Positions 17,272 through 25,104 of a DNA stretch of 64,000 nt are shown in pieces. The position numbers were made by a program, and so were the translations under genes. The stretch spans positions 62,001 to 126,000 of the forward strand of contig NZ_CP085328.1 of assembly GCF_020614375.1 (NCBI RefSeq), given 5' to 3'. This stretch comes from Haladaptatus salinisoli (lineage in GTDB: Archaea; Halobacteriota; Halobacteria; Halobacteriales; Haladaptataceae). The stretch's first letter is position 1. Every line of letters begins with the position of its first letter. The notes under the pieces are model-generated. The model was not told the DNA's origin and ran no database searches. It saw only the letters and a list, made by a program, of their open reading frames with translations.

Positions 17272-17842
17272 CGGAGAACCAATCGTCGTGCCAATCGCTC
17301 GGTTTTCTCTTAGAGAGGATGTCGAAAATCCCGATCAAAATCTCGTGTGGGATCTCGTTGGCGAAGCTGCACTCGCGATGCAAGTCCCATTTGACGATGT
17401 CTTCGTCCGGCACTATGATATCCAATTCACGTTTGATGGCGACAAGCTCTTTGAGGCAGAGGAGTGTCGGCGCGTTCTCCTAACAGACGAACTCGTTGAC
17501 GACGTGCTTGCGAATGACGATGCACCTACCAACCATCGTGCCTCAGCAGAGGCAATCCAAGACCTCGTCAACGAAGGATTTCTGGTCCTTCGGACGCCTG
17601 ATTTTGAGAGGTACGGCGGCGTCATTGACGAAGCGCGTCGACGCACTGCAGACGATACACTTCCGAAACATACCATCAAAGCCGATCAATATATTCCGGC
17701 GCTCGTTCGTGATCTCGCTACTAGTGACACTGTCTATCTAGTCAGCGCTGATACGAAACTTCGTACTATCGTCCAAGACATCGCAGCCCGGCACGAGATA
17801 GCAGAGAACGTCATATTACGTGATCCGTTGACGGTCCTCTAG
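17243..17842 (+). CDS. PIN-like hypothetical protein
   Basis: 199 residues with a GTG start at 17243. The C-terminal third, with YIPALVRDLATSDTVYLV then SADTKLRTIVQDIAA and NVILRDPLTVL, resembles the end of a PIN-domain ribonuclease (conserved acidic residues followed by K-L-R). The N-terminal half (PIVVPIARFSLREDVENP) is unfamiliar. The family assignment is tentative. With the small frame at 17098 it could be an antitoxin-toxin pair, or a single frameshifted gene. Confidence 0.5.
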   Translation: MSPVVNEVPDGEPIVVPIARFSLREDVENPDQNLVWDLVGEAALAMQVPFDDVFVRHYDIQFTFDGDKLFEAEECRRVLLTDELVDDVLANDDAPTNHRASAEAIQDLVNEGFLVLRTPDFERYGGVIDEARRRTADDTLPKHTIKADQYIPALVRDLATSDTVYLVSADTKLRTIVQDIAARHEIAENVILRDPLTVL

Positions 17843-17871
17843 TGATCAAGATTTGTTTTCCATCCTCTTGG

Positions 17872-18114
17872 CTATTCTCTGGGAATCCACCAGATGACAA
17901 CCCGCGGACTCAACTTCCCACGCTCAACCTCTCCATCCTCATACAACCATTCGAGCCGTCGATGCGCAGAGGGCCGCTCGATCTCAAGTGTATCTGCCAC
18001 CCACCGAGCGATCACCGCCGGAAACTCCGACTCGCGTATCGCCGCCAGTATATCGTCGTCAGTTGTTTCCTCTGCAAATTGTCCACGAGTATTGCATTCT
18101 CTCTCGTCTGTCAT
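17872..18114 (-). CDS. Small winged-helix DNA-binding protein (intact family copy)
   Basis: 80 residues starting MTDERECNTRGQFAEE. The core FPAVIARWVADTLEIERPS, AHRRLEWLYEDGEVERGK and LSPRVVIWWIP is a compact winged helix. It is the only intact copy of a family whose broken relatives lie at 19026, 22865, 50667 and 62755. An in-frame ATG also exists at 18123. It is probably a local transcription regulator; the target is unknown. Confidence 0.7.
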   Translation of the reverse strand: MTDERECNTRGQFAEETTDDDILAAIRESEFPAVIARWVADTLEIERPSAHRRLEWLYEDGEVERGKLSPRVVIWWIPRE

Positions 18115-18210
18115 CGTAGCCATTAGTTCATTGTCTCCATTTCTCCCGACTCAATTCTCATCCAATGATTCAATGGATTTATGCTATCTTGTCACCAATA
18201 CTGAATCTCA

Positions 18211-19056
18211 ATGGTTATCCCTCGCCGCTGGCTCGCACTCCTGCTGGTTGGATGTCTCTGTCTTACCGCTGGATGCGATTCCCTCTTTCCAGGATCTGAC
18301 CCTCAGACGTCGACTACCTCAACCCTTCAGGGACAACTCGCCCCTGGGCTGACTGCTCAAGGCGTAACCGACGTAGGCGCACTTACAGATGCCCATGCAC
18401 GGATTCTCCAAGAAGAGTCCTATACTGTCACCTGGACGAATGTCCAGCGATATTCAAATAGAACAGTGCGGTACCAATCGCATGGTCAAACGCGACGTGG
18501 TTCCAATAGTACACACTTCTATTCACAAACCCGATTCCCCACTCCCCCACCGACCTTTGCCAGCTTTTCTTTACAGCGCTATGAGTATTATGGGAAGAGC
18601 GATACGGTTTACCAAAGATATACCGGCCAGAATAACACGACAGTTGACGTTTTTAATCGCTCAGAAGCACCGGTGGCTAAAACATTTACATCTCGAGAGT
18701 ATTTCTATGCTGTCTTGAACGCGTTTAATAAGTCTCTAGGTTTTACAGTTACAGAACATCCGAATTCATCTCCACCTCGCTATGAGGTCCAACTAACGCG
18801 ACTTGAACGTTCGGCACTTGTTGCAAACTATCACGGTCTCGAGACTGTGACGAATGCATCACTGACAGCGACGATTGATCGCTGGGGGGTGATTCATCAC
18901 TACCAACTTACTTACACTGGTCAAACGAACAATCAAACTGTGTTCGGAAGCAGAACAGTTCGCTTTACTAAGATAGGGAGTACTCAAGTCCCGCAACCAA
19001 CCTGGATCCACAATGTTACAACGACTCAATCGGTTACGGGAGAAGATGACCGGTGA
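18211..19056 (+). CDS. Haloarchaeal surface lipoprotein
   Basis: 281 residues with an N-terminal signal and lipobox LCLTAGC at residues 16-22, so it is membrane-anchored on the outside. The mature part is rich in Thr, Ser and Tyr and has several N-glycosylation sequons (NRT, NST, NNTT). The pattern ARILQEESYTVTW and YTGQNNTT recalls the LppX-like haloarchaeal lipoproteins (DUF7537 type). Function unknown. Its 3' end overlaps the wHTH remnant on the other strand. Confidence 0.75.
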   Translation: MVIPRRWLALLLVGCLCLTAGCDSLFPGSDPQTSTTSTLQGQLAPGLTAQGVTDVGALTDAHARILQEESYTVTWTNVQRYSNRTVRYQSHGQTRRGSNSTHFYSQTRFPTPPPTFASFSLQRYEYYGKSDTVYQRYTGQNNTTVDVFNRSEAPVAKTFTSREYFYAVLNAFNKSLGFTVTEHPNSSPPRYEVQLTRLERSALVANYHGLETVTNASLTATIDRWGVIHHYQLTYTGQTNNQTVFGSRTVRFTKIGSTQVPQPTWIHNVTTTQSVTGEDDR

Positions 19057-19136
19057 TCCTTGTTGAGAATGTCGTCATCACTCGTTTTCTCCGCAAACCT
19101 TCCCTGCTCGTCGCGCTCACTCTCGTTCTCAGTCAT
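19026..19136 (-). pseudogene. Winged-helix fragment (family of 17872)
   Basis: Reads MTENESERDEQGRFAEK and TSDDDIL like the family N-terminus, then diverges (NKDHRSSSPVTD) and stops. The DNA-binding core is missing. It follows directly the membrane-protein gene at 19147, the same pairing as at 62755/62870. Confidence 0.6.
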
Positions 19137-19146
19137 AGCGCATCTA

Positions 19147-19527
19147 TCACGGAATTCCGATATGCCGATGCCGAAAGAGCAGATAGAGGCATGCAATCGG
19201 AACATTGAGCTGCGGAATGACCATGAGATAATAGAAAATAGTTGGCTTCCACGCAGAGTGAGTCCGGACATACTGTCGGTCATGATGCACGGCAGGCAGT
19301 GAGAGAAGTGTAGCTGCATAACTAATGAGGATACTTCTCCCATCAAGATACGTAGTCAAATACCCGGAGATATTGAGTGAAACAAATCTGGCGATACTCA
19401 TTGTGAAAACGGTCACAATGAGCCAAAGAGCGAATAGAACAGGAATTCCGAGTATCACCAGCCACCATTGTCCTGAGTGGAGATATCGCTCGATAGAGGC
19501 TCTTGAAGAAAGTACTGTATTCACCAT
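19147..19527 (-). CDS. Small four-helix membrane protein (family copy 1)
   Basis: 126 residues with four hydrophobic segments: WWLVILGIPVLFALWLIVTV, a second near SYAATLLSLPAV, a third near IFYYLMVIPQLNVPI, and a C-terminal LLFRHRHIGIP. Relatives are at 50135 (intact) and 62870 (broken). The tail RHRHIGIP is shared by all three. Function unknown. The DNA is poorer in GC than the metabolic islands. Confidence 0.7.
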   Translation of the reverse strand: MVNTVLSSRASIERYLHSGQWWLVILGIPVLFALWLIVTVFTMSIARFVSLNISGYLTTYLDGRSILISYAATLLSLPAVHHDRQYVRTHSAWKPTIFYYLMVIPQLNVPIACLYLLFRHRHIGIP

Positions 19528-19631
19528 GGATATTGTATCGCTCTACAGCGGCAAATACAGTTCTAGAATGACGAATAAATTGATCCTGTGAAATAAAAGT
19601 ACCAATAGTCACTCTTGATTCAAGATCATAG

Positions 19632-19841
19632 CTATTGACGGACGTATCTCACAAAAGAGACGATGAATCCAAATACGCCGAATAACAGGAGTAGGACACC
19701 AGCCATAGATGATCCAGCACCCGTCTGTGGAGAGAGTATGAAGTAGACGCCCAGAAGGGTAAACATGGCTGCAAGCGCCAGATTCCACCGCTGGTTCGGG
19801 AATATTGTCGTTTCCTCGGATGTGGAATCTGGCGTAGACAT
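19632..19841 (-). CDS. Small two-helix membrane protein
   Basis: 69 residues starting MSTPDSTSEETTIFPNQRW, followed by hydrophobic segments LALAAMFTLLGVYFIL and MAGVLLLLFGVFGFIVSF and a basic end RYVRQ. The open frame extends to 19955, but the earlier part looks non-coding. No family recognised. Confidence 0.6.
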   Translation of the reverse strand: MSTPDSTSEETTIFPNQRWNLALAAMFTLLGVYFILSPQTGAGSSMAGVLLLLFGVFGFIVSFVRYVRQ

Positions 19842-19989
19842 AGTATTTCTATAGTTTTGGATACACAAAATTGTTCCTGTAAAATAGGCTATCGTTCCCT
19901 GACAAATCGCCGTTCGAATGTATGTGTAGGACAAGGAACATAACCTACACCTCATCCAAATAGAACTCTTCTTGCACTCCTAACCAAAC

Positions 19990-20264
19990 TCACTCCGAGA
20001 AGTGAACATCCGCAGGAACACGAATGAATTCGAGCGTCGAGAAATCCCGATCAAAGTAAGAAAGAGCATTTCGAGGTGACTGCAAAAGGAAATCTCGATA
20101 GCTCCGGCGATTATCTGGTTCATGTACTCGATTCGGATTTAGAGTACCCACTGCTGTACATCGGTGATTTTCATCGAAATCTTTTCAACGAATTCGAAAC
20201 CGCGTTCGAGAATTGGTGTACTCGGAGCTGAACCTGTATCGGCTTGTTCAACTGCGAAAGTCAT
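19990..20264 (-). pseudogene. Frameshifted partner of the nuclease-like gene
   Basis: The ATG overlaps the stop of the gene at 20261 (ATGA). The frame reads MTFAVEQADTGSAPSTP and LERGFEFVE. A one-base slip in GAAAAG near 20180 then moves coding to KDFDENHRCTAVGTL, RVHEPDNRRSYRDF and FIRVPADVHFSE with a stop at 19990. Repairing that slip gives about 91 residues of unknown family. The tight coupling implies a joint function with the nuclease-like protein. Confidence 0.55.
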
Positions 20265-21064
20265 TCCGCAGGCGTCACTTCCTGAATTCGGAGCGAATAC
20301 TGCTCAGGTAAATCATCAATCTTCACACAGATCTTCAACACTCGCTCTTGGGCTGCCAATTCCTCCATCACCACACCCTGTGACCGCTCAAACGACGCGT
20401 TGCCGGTCTTGATCTCACAGTAGTACCTCGCCAACACACATCCATCCCACCCATCCTTTGCCCGAACGATACAGTCAGGTATCCACCACTTTTCCCCATC
20501 TGGATGGTCAACTGAGATCGGCCTCCCACTCTCGATCTCAAGGGCTAGCCTAGACTCTAGCTCACGATCATCGAGCACCAGATCCTGCCGAACAAAGTAG
20601 TAGAGAGCGTGGGGTTTCGGAGTGGACGTTAGAATCGCCTCCCCAAGCGTCCCGTAGAGGTTCGCACCAACGTCGAACGTCCACGTCTTACCATCGGTTT
20701 CAGCCGGGTCCGTAATCGACGGTGTGTGATCAGCAAGAAGATAGGCATCCACATTACTCGAGTCATTCGCTGGTGCGGCCTGAATCCGCAGCGACCCATC
20801 GCCTGCCGCCAACTGACTCCCGTACGCCTCGGCATGGGCCCTTGATCCAAAGTCGAGAGTACGACCATGTGTCGTGACGACTTTCGAGAGCGTGTTGTTT
20901 ACCTCGATGGCATTGTCTTTCATTTCGACAGAGAATCCCGTTTGATCGCCCGGTATGATTGGTTCAGCGGTGTATTTCTCGCTTGCTGACCCCTCCGGCG
21001 ACCGCTTCACAAGACTTTCCTTGTCGAATTGTAGTTGCACCGTATCTGACTCAGGATCGGGCAT
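20261..21064 (-). CDS. Putative PD-(D/E)XK nuclease-like protein
   Basis: 267 residues starting MPDPESDTVQLQFDK. The C-terminal part has a restriction-endonuclease-like pattern: WWIPDCIVRAKDGW followed by YYCEIKTGNASFERSQ, giving D, then E-x-K, then a helix with Q. The N-terminal half is acidic and not recognised. No methylase gene is nearby, so a stand-alone nuclease or a DNA-binding/accessory protein is equally open. The small coupled gene downstream is broken. Confidence 0.5.
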   Translation of the reverse strand: MPDPESDTVQLQFDKESLVKRSPEGSASEKYTAEPIIPGDQTGFSVEMKDNAIEVNNTLSKVVTTHGRTLDFGSRAHAEAYGSQLAAGDGSLRIQAAPANDSSNVDAYLLADHTPSITDPAETDGKTWTFDVGANLYGTLGEAILTSTPKPHALYYFVRQDLVLDDRELESRLALEIESGRPISVDHPDGEKWWIPDCIVRAKDGWDGCVLARYYCEIKTGNASFERSQGVVMEELAAQERVLKICVKIDDLPEQYSLRIQEVTPAE

Positions 21065-21211
21065 GGGCGATTTTGTCACCTCTTCATCTAAAGAGATTCG
21101 TCGATGGTTTCAGGTGTACCCTTATTGGGTTAAACCTCATCATCACGCATCCCGAGACGAACCTTGGTAGTTACAGACGAACCAGATAAGGGACTATAAT
21201 AGTCGGAGGAT

Positions 21212-21452
21212 GTGCCCCAGCCAGCGAGCGATCCCTACGAATCGGGCGACGTTGTACAGGTCTATGTGTCCGAGACTGATCCCGACAGCGAACACCATGG
21301 GAAAGAAGGCACTATCATGGTCGTCTTGCAGGACACTCTCGGCGACACGACTGGACGGGAACTGGACTCCTACAGCTACCGGTAACGAAACCGATAGCGA
21401 GGAAATCGATGTCTGGGTCCGGCATCGCGACTTGGTACCGGTATCACAGTAA
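21212..21452 (+). pseudogene. Small haloarchaeal protein (DUF8139-like), frameshifted
   Basis: A GTG after an AGGAGGA-type site opens a frame with SDPYESGDVVQVYVSETDP, then HHGKEGTIMVVLQD and ELDSYSYR and a stop. Near 21382 the reading moves one base on to TDSEEIDVWVRHRDLVPV. This matches the pattern of a haloarchaeal family (YxxGDxVxVxIPDETDPDH...HGxxG...SYxYRV...WRxxDLxPP). One frameshift separates the halves. Confidence 0.5.
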
Positions 21453-21476
21453 CCACTTACCGATACGTCCACTGCA

Positions 21477-21828
21477 ATGGGCGATAACGAACGCAAGCCA
21501 ACGTGGCCACAGATCTGAGATGCACTTGAAGTCAACGAAGATTGCCTTCTCAGTGCATGACTTACGGGAAGTTTCGTAAACCTGACTAAAGAAGTCACAC
21601 AAGAGAGCGACGTTGATGTTGTTCTCGCATTCGAGACCAACGAGGCCATCGACGAATTCGACTATGACGGACGCTATTCGGAGACGATCGCGGTCGGTAG
21701 CATCGAGAGCCAGATCTCATCCTCGGTGGTTCGGAGAGCGATTACGATGATGGTGAGAGCGAATTACTCTACACACATACCAACGGGGAATATGAATGTG
21801 CTTTATTTTCTACTGGGGCGATCATCGT
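21477..21828 (+). pseudogene. Unknown protein with two in-frame stops and a frameshift
   Basis: Begins MGDNERKPTWPQI, then TGA, then DALEVNEDCLLSA, TGA, LTGSFVNLTKEVTQESDV and FETNEAIDEFDYDGRYSET. After a slip near 21712 it continues DLILGGSESDYDDGESELL. The last part recurs at 49305-49451, so this was a real gene of unknown family. It sits directly after the DUF8139-like remnant in the same orientation. Confidence 0.5.
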
Positions 21829-22036
21829 CATCGATCGGGAGTTCGTCCTCGCTCACGAAGACTAGGGAGAGTGGATGGAGTTTCCAGTCTTCGAATGCAG
21901 CAAGTGTGTCATCGTCAAGTCCTTTAATGAGAGCATCAACGCTCAGCGCTATTGTATTGGATTCATTGTGCGTTTCAATTCCCACATCTGTGAGTTCCAA
22001 CTCGTGACCATCTAGCAACTCAATCGAGATTTTCAT
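21803..22036 (-). CDS. Small acidic hypothetical protein
   Basis: 77 residues, MKISIELLDGHELELTDVG, with beta-strand-like start and an acidic C-terminus (EDELPIDDDDRPSRK). The ATG is well placed and the frame is clean. Its 3' end touches the end of the remnant at 21477. No family recognised. Confidence 0.6.
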   Translation of the reverse strand: MKISIELLDGHELELTDVGIETHNESNTIALSVDALIKGLDDDTLAAFEDWKLHPLSLVFVSEDELPIDDDDRPSRK

Positions 22037-22714
22037 CCACGCTCGGGTTGATATACTAGTGATAAAACATTTCGGCCTGTTGGAACAGGGAGTATATGAG
22101 TAGGGTCCGATAGTACGGTGTGACTCATCCCATCCCCGTGTGTTGGCTAGGCTGGGGAAAGATACAGCTCCATCGACTAGCGATAGTCATCAATGGTTTA
22201 CTGTCCAGACGTTGCTCTCAAATAGTGAAAATACCGACCTTCAGTAGCGTATTGCTCTCATGGTATTCCCATCACTGTAGATCTTCGTTCCATTTGTTCG
22301 TACCCCCCTATTACTTTGGAAGAATTTGGAGGTACGCAGAGCGACTTGACGGCTTTAAAATTGCATAGAATCGCTTAGGGCTAGTTTCCGGCCATCGAAT
22401 CCAGCCTTAGAATCCTAAGGCTGGATCGAAATCATCAATGTAGCCTTCCACGGCTTCAAACGACTGAAAACTGGCCATTACCGTGTTATCCTACTTCCTG
22501 TTACTCATCCAACCTTACACTTACCAGTCGATATTGGCTTACACGGGAATTATCACGAGATAGAACGCCTCTATCCAGCCTTAGATCTAAATTATTAAAA
22601 TTTTGTAAATATAATATTATACACTTATATTTTCGGAGACGCCCTCGTCAATTCGGTCGTCGAATCACGACATCTCTTGCGTTCTCAAAGTAGTTGATAC
22701 AGGGATCCTTGTAG
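22037..22714. other. AT-rich stretch without a recognisable gene
   Basis: I see no convincing coding frame on either strand. It contains the perfect hairpin at 22400-22425, a second half-copy of its arm (ATCCAGCCTTAG near 22573), and a very AT-rich run around 22590-22640 (AATTATTAAAATTTTG). Confidence 0.5.
22400..22425. repeat. Perfect 11-base hairpin
   Basis: TCCAGCCTTAG, loop AATC, CTAAGGCTGGA. No U-rich tract follows it, so a simple terminator is not obvious. A half-site (ATCCAGCCTTAGA) recurs near 22573. It may be an element end or a recombination site. Confidence 0.6.
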
Positions 22715-22843
22715 AATGAAATAAGTACTGACTTCACTCAATGTCCTGACTGTGGATGGACCGGTAATACAAGCGATTGCGTGATCGATGACCTCGAACG
22801 AAAGTGCCCTGTCTGCCACTACGTATTTCGACGTACTTCGTGA
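22715..22843 (+). pseudogene. Zinc-ribbon fragment without start
   Basis: The frame after a TAG at 22712 reads ISTDFTQCPDCGWTGNTSD and LERKCPVCHYVFRRTS, with two CPxC knuckles, a small zinc ribbon. No ATG or GTG lies in frame before the first knuckle, so the 5' end seems lost. Confidence 0.45.
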
Positions 22844-22864
22844 AGCGAGGAATCTATTCATTCG

Positions 22865-23104
22865 TTCTTTGGAATCCACTAGATAACCACCCGCGGACTC
22901 AATTTCCCACGCTCAACCTTCCCCCTCCTCAAGCAGTTCCTCAAGCCGTCGATGTGCGGACGGCCGCTCCATCGCAAGCGTGTCCGCTCCCCACCGAGCG
23001 GTTACTGCCGGAAACTCTACCTCGCGCATCGCCGTCAGAATCTCATCGTCAGTCGTTTCCTCTGCAAATTGCCCACAAGCATCGCGCACTCCGTCGTCTG
23101 TCAT
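22865..23104 (-). pseudogene. Winged-helix protein (family of 17872), frameshift plus nonsense
   Basis: Reads MTDDGVRDACGQFAEETT and FPAVTARWGADTLAMERPS, then AHRRLEELLEEGEG and a stop. An extra G in a GGGGG run shifts the frame; past it VERGKLSPRVVI is followed by TAG where the intact copy has the first Trp of WW. The copy is therefore doubly inactivated. Confidence 0.65.
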
Positions 23105-23149
23105 CGTAACTGTCCGCTCTCTATTCGAGCGTATGACGAGGACAACAAG

Positions 23150-23404
23150 CGGCGGCTGTAATGGGACTTCACGCCGAGCAATACCTCGTTGGTTGATCCA
23201 GGTTATAGAGTGGTAGCTCCACAGCACAGAAAGGTCAGTGAGGTCTGTCGTTGTTTCTTCATTTACCACTCCCGTCAGTGCCTTAGTGAGTGCGTCGCTG
23301 GCAACCTGGTGTTGCTCAATTGCTCCATGGATATCGATAACACGTGGATACGCGGTTGCGCCATTGGAGCAGACGTGTGTTCTGTTACAGTGGACGATTG
23401 TCAT
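23150..23404 (-). pseudogene. Possible HalOD1-like remnant
   Basis: An open frame reading HGAIEQHQVASDALTKALTG and VVNEETTTDLTDLS faintly resembles the haloarchaeal HalOD1 output domain (S-D-A..AL..V...DLTPL). A neighbouring frame gives VELPLYNLDQPTR, as if shifted. It runs in frame into the wHTH remnant. This is a weak call. Confidence 0.22.
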
Positions 23405-23503
23405 GAGATTCTGCTTCGTGCCAAAATTAGATCGGATTCGCTTACTGCCACTATCTGTCTGATAAATAATGGCCGTGGTGAATCGTGGTCGACTTGGATA
23501 ACA

Positions 23504-23947
23504 TTACGTCGGTGGAAAGTCGATGACGCCAAGCTGGTGCAAGAGACTGAGGCTATCCGGCAAGAACCATCGTTCAGTGATCATCCCGTCTTCGATCTGA
23601 GCAAAGAACATTTGTTGAACCTCGATCTCCTCACCAGTCGGTTCAATCCCCCAGAATTCACCCTTGTGCGTCCCTCGGCTTGTAATGTAGACTGCAACTG
23701 TGTTTTCTTCGGCAACAATATCCTCGACGGTCTGCGAGATGTCCGGAAACGCAGTGAGAAACGCTTCATAGGATTCTCGGATTTCCGGTCGTCCCTGCTG
23801 ATTGCCAAAAGCATTGTGCTCAATGGCATCTGCGGCATATAGCTCATCAATCAGGTCAAGGTTGCCCTCCGCAAAGACATCCTCCGGAATCCGGCGGATA
23901 AGCTCTTTATTTTGCTCTTGTTGGGACGTTGGTGATGAGTCTGTCAT
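23504..23947 (-). CDS. SnoaL-like ester cyclase family protein (copy 1)
   Basis: 147 residues, NTF2-like fold. Visible family features are ELIRRIPEDVFAEGNLDLID, FLTAFPDISQTVEDIVAEE and VAVYITSRGTHKGEFWGI. It shares the same layout with the gene at 27789 but is on the other strand. Members bind small hydrophobic molecules or cyclise polyketides; most haloarchaeal copies have no known role. It looks intact. Confidence 0.8.
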   Translation of the reverse strand: MTDSSPTSQQEQNKELIRRIPEDVFAEGNLDLIDELYAADAIEHNAFGNQQGRPEIRESYEAFLTAFPDISQTVEDIVAEENTVAVYITSRGTHKGEFWGIEPTGEEIEVQQMFFAQIEDGMITERWFLPDSLSLLHQLGVIDFPPT

Positions 23948-24060
23948 GGATACTGTTCCTCGTCGGTGTCAGTATGGATATCGATCTGTGAATTCACTGC
24001 AACCACGTCTAGTAGGAGGAGGGGAACACTCGTGAGTTTGTATAGGAACTAGTTTCTGCC

Positions 24061-24069
24061 TTTAAGTAA
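24061..24069 (+). promoter_or_regulatory. TATA-like element for the HTH-10 gene
   Basis: TTTAAGTAA lies about 29 bases before the ATG at 24094, consistent with a leaderless start. Confidence 0.4.
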
Positions 24070-24093
24070 ATCAAGGGGCAACTCTCCACTGAG

Positions 24094-24729
24094 ATGCCGC
24101 AAATTCAAGTGAAGCTCGATGGGACAGCGGTGGATGGTTGGCTCGCCACAATTTCAACCGAATTCCCCGATGCTGAGTTCAGACTACTGGCGACCCAGCT
24201 ACGGGACACAACCGCGTTCGTTATTCTTGAAGTACTGACGTCTAAGGGAAACGCACTCATTCGCCGATTTGAGAATACACCCGAAGTAGATACAATTGAG
24301 GTCTACCATACCGATGAACGGATGGTATTGCTTCAGTTCCAGACATCAGCGATGAAGTCGTACGATCCACTTCGCAGGTCGAAGAACATCTCAATTTATC
24401 CGACGATTCTTCGAGACGGATGGTTTTCAGTAGAGCTAACAGCCTCACACGAACGACTATCAAAATATACCGACGAGTTAGCAGCGGCTGGCATTCCATA
24501 TGAAATCGTGTCGCTCGTCCAATCTCACACTGCAAGTGAGATGCTCACGGATCGCCAGTGGGAGTTTATTATTGAGGCAGTTGAGCGGGGGTTCTACGAT
24601 ACTCCTCGAAGGTGTACACTCGCTGAGTTAGGGGACATTCTTGAGATCCACAAGTCCGCGGCGAGTCGGTTGCGCCACCGCGCTGAAAGCCGGATTATCA
24701 AGAATTTCGTCGCACAAGCAGCACAATAG
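24094..24729 (+). CDS. HTH-10 (Bat-type) transcription regulator
   Basis: 211 residues. The N-terminal sensor-like domain (MPQIQVKLDGTAVDGWLA, then LIRRFENTPEVDTIEVYH) is followed by the HTH-10 domain with LTDRQWEFIIEAVERGFYD, CTLAELGDILEIHKSAASR and a C-terminal RIIKNFV. It is probably a local regulator; the target is unknown. A truncated relative of its N-terminal domain is at 54354. Confidence 0.83.
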   Translation: MPQIQVKLDGTAVDGWLATISTEFPDAEFRLLATQLRDTTAFVILEVLTSKGNALIRRFENTPEVDTIEVYHTDERMVLLQFQTSAMKSYDPLRRSKNISIYPTILRDGWFSVELTASHERLSKYTDELAAAGIPYEIVSLVQSHTASEMLTDRQWEFIIEAVERGFYDTPRRCTLAELGDILEIHKSAASRLRHRAESRIIKNFVAQAAQ

Positions 24730-24768
24730 GAAATAGATGACGACTCGGTACTGGATCTTCAGCTCCTG

Positions 24769-25101
24769 AACTCTCGGATCGTCTCGATGAGAACGCTGAC
24801 TGAGTGCCCGGCTGATTCGACCGAACGTAAGGACGACACACCGACGACTGAGCACGCCCTGCTCGACCGAGCGCAAGCGCACGCGGAGGACGTTGCGGCA
24901 GAGGATTTCCCATCCTTGCCGGTTGATGCGCTTGAGTGAGAGATTTCAACGCGGGCACATCGAACGACAAGCGCAACGAAGTACAATCCTGCGAACGACG
25001 AAATTACGATCTCGCTGACGTGGGACGCCTCCGACTTGCAGGGCCAGGAGCAATTCAGCGAAACCGCCCGTCGTGAGTTGATCCACGCACGGCAATATTG
25101 A
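24769..25101 (+). pseudogene. SprT-like metalloprotease remnant, copy 1
   Basis: The frame reads RTLTECPADSTERKDD and HALLDRAQAHAEDVAAED, then PVDALE, TGA at 24937, EISTRAHRTTSATKYNP and LTWDASDLQGQEQFSETA. It ends RRELIHARQY before a stop. The zinc motif HELIH has become RELIH, so the first metal ligand is lost. The same position carries a stop in the copies at 58940 and 63439. Confidence 0.7.
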
Positions 25102-25104
25102 GAT

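Noticed and set aside
22685..22879. Minus-strand 64-codon frame near 22.7 kb
   Set aside because: The plus strand of the same DNA encodes a zinc-ribbon fragment with two CPxC knuckles, so the minus frame is a shadow.
24937..24939. Selenocysteine or pyrrolysine at in-frame TGA/TAG codons
   Set aside because: No SECIS-like element or dedicated tRNA was seen, the copies carry other clear lesions, and TGA ends normal genes here.
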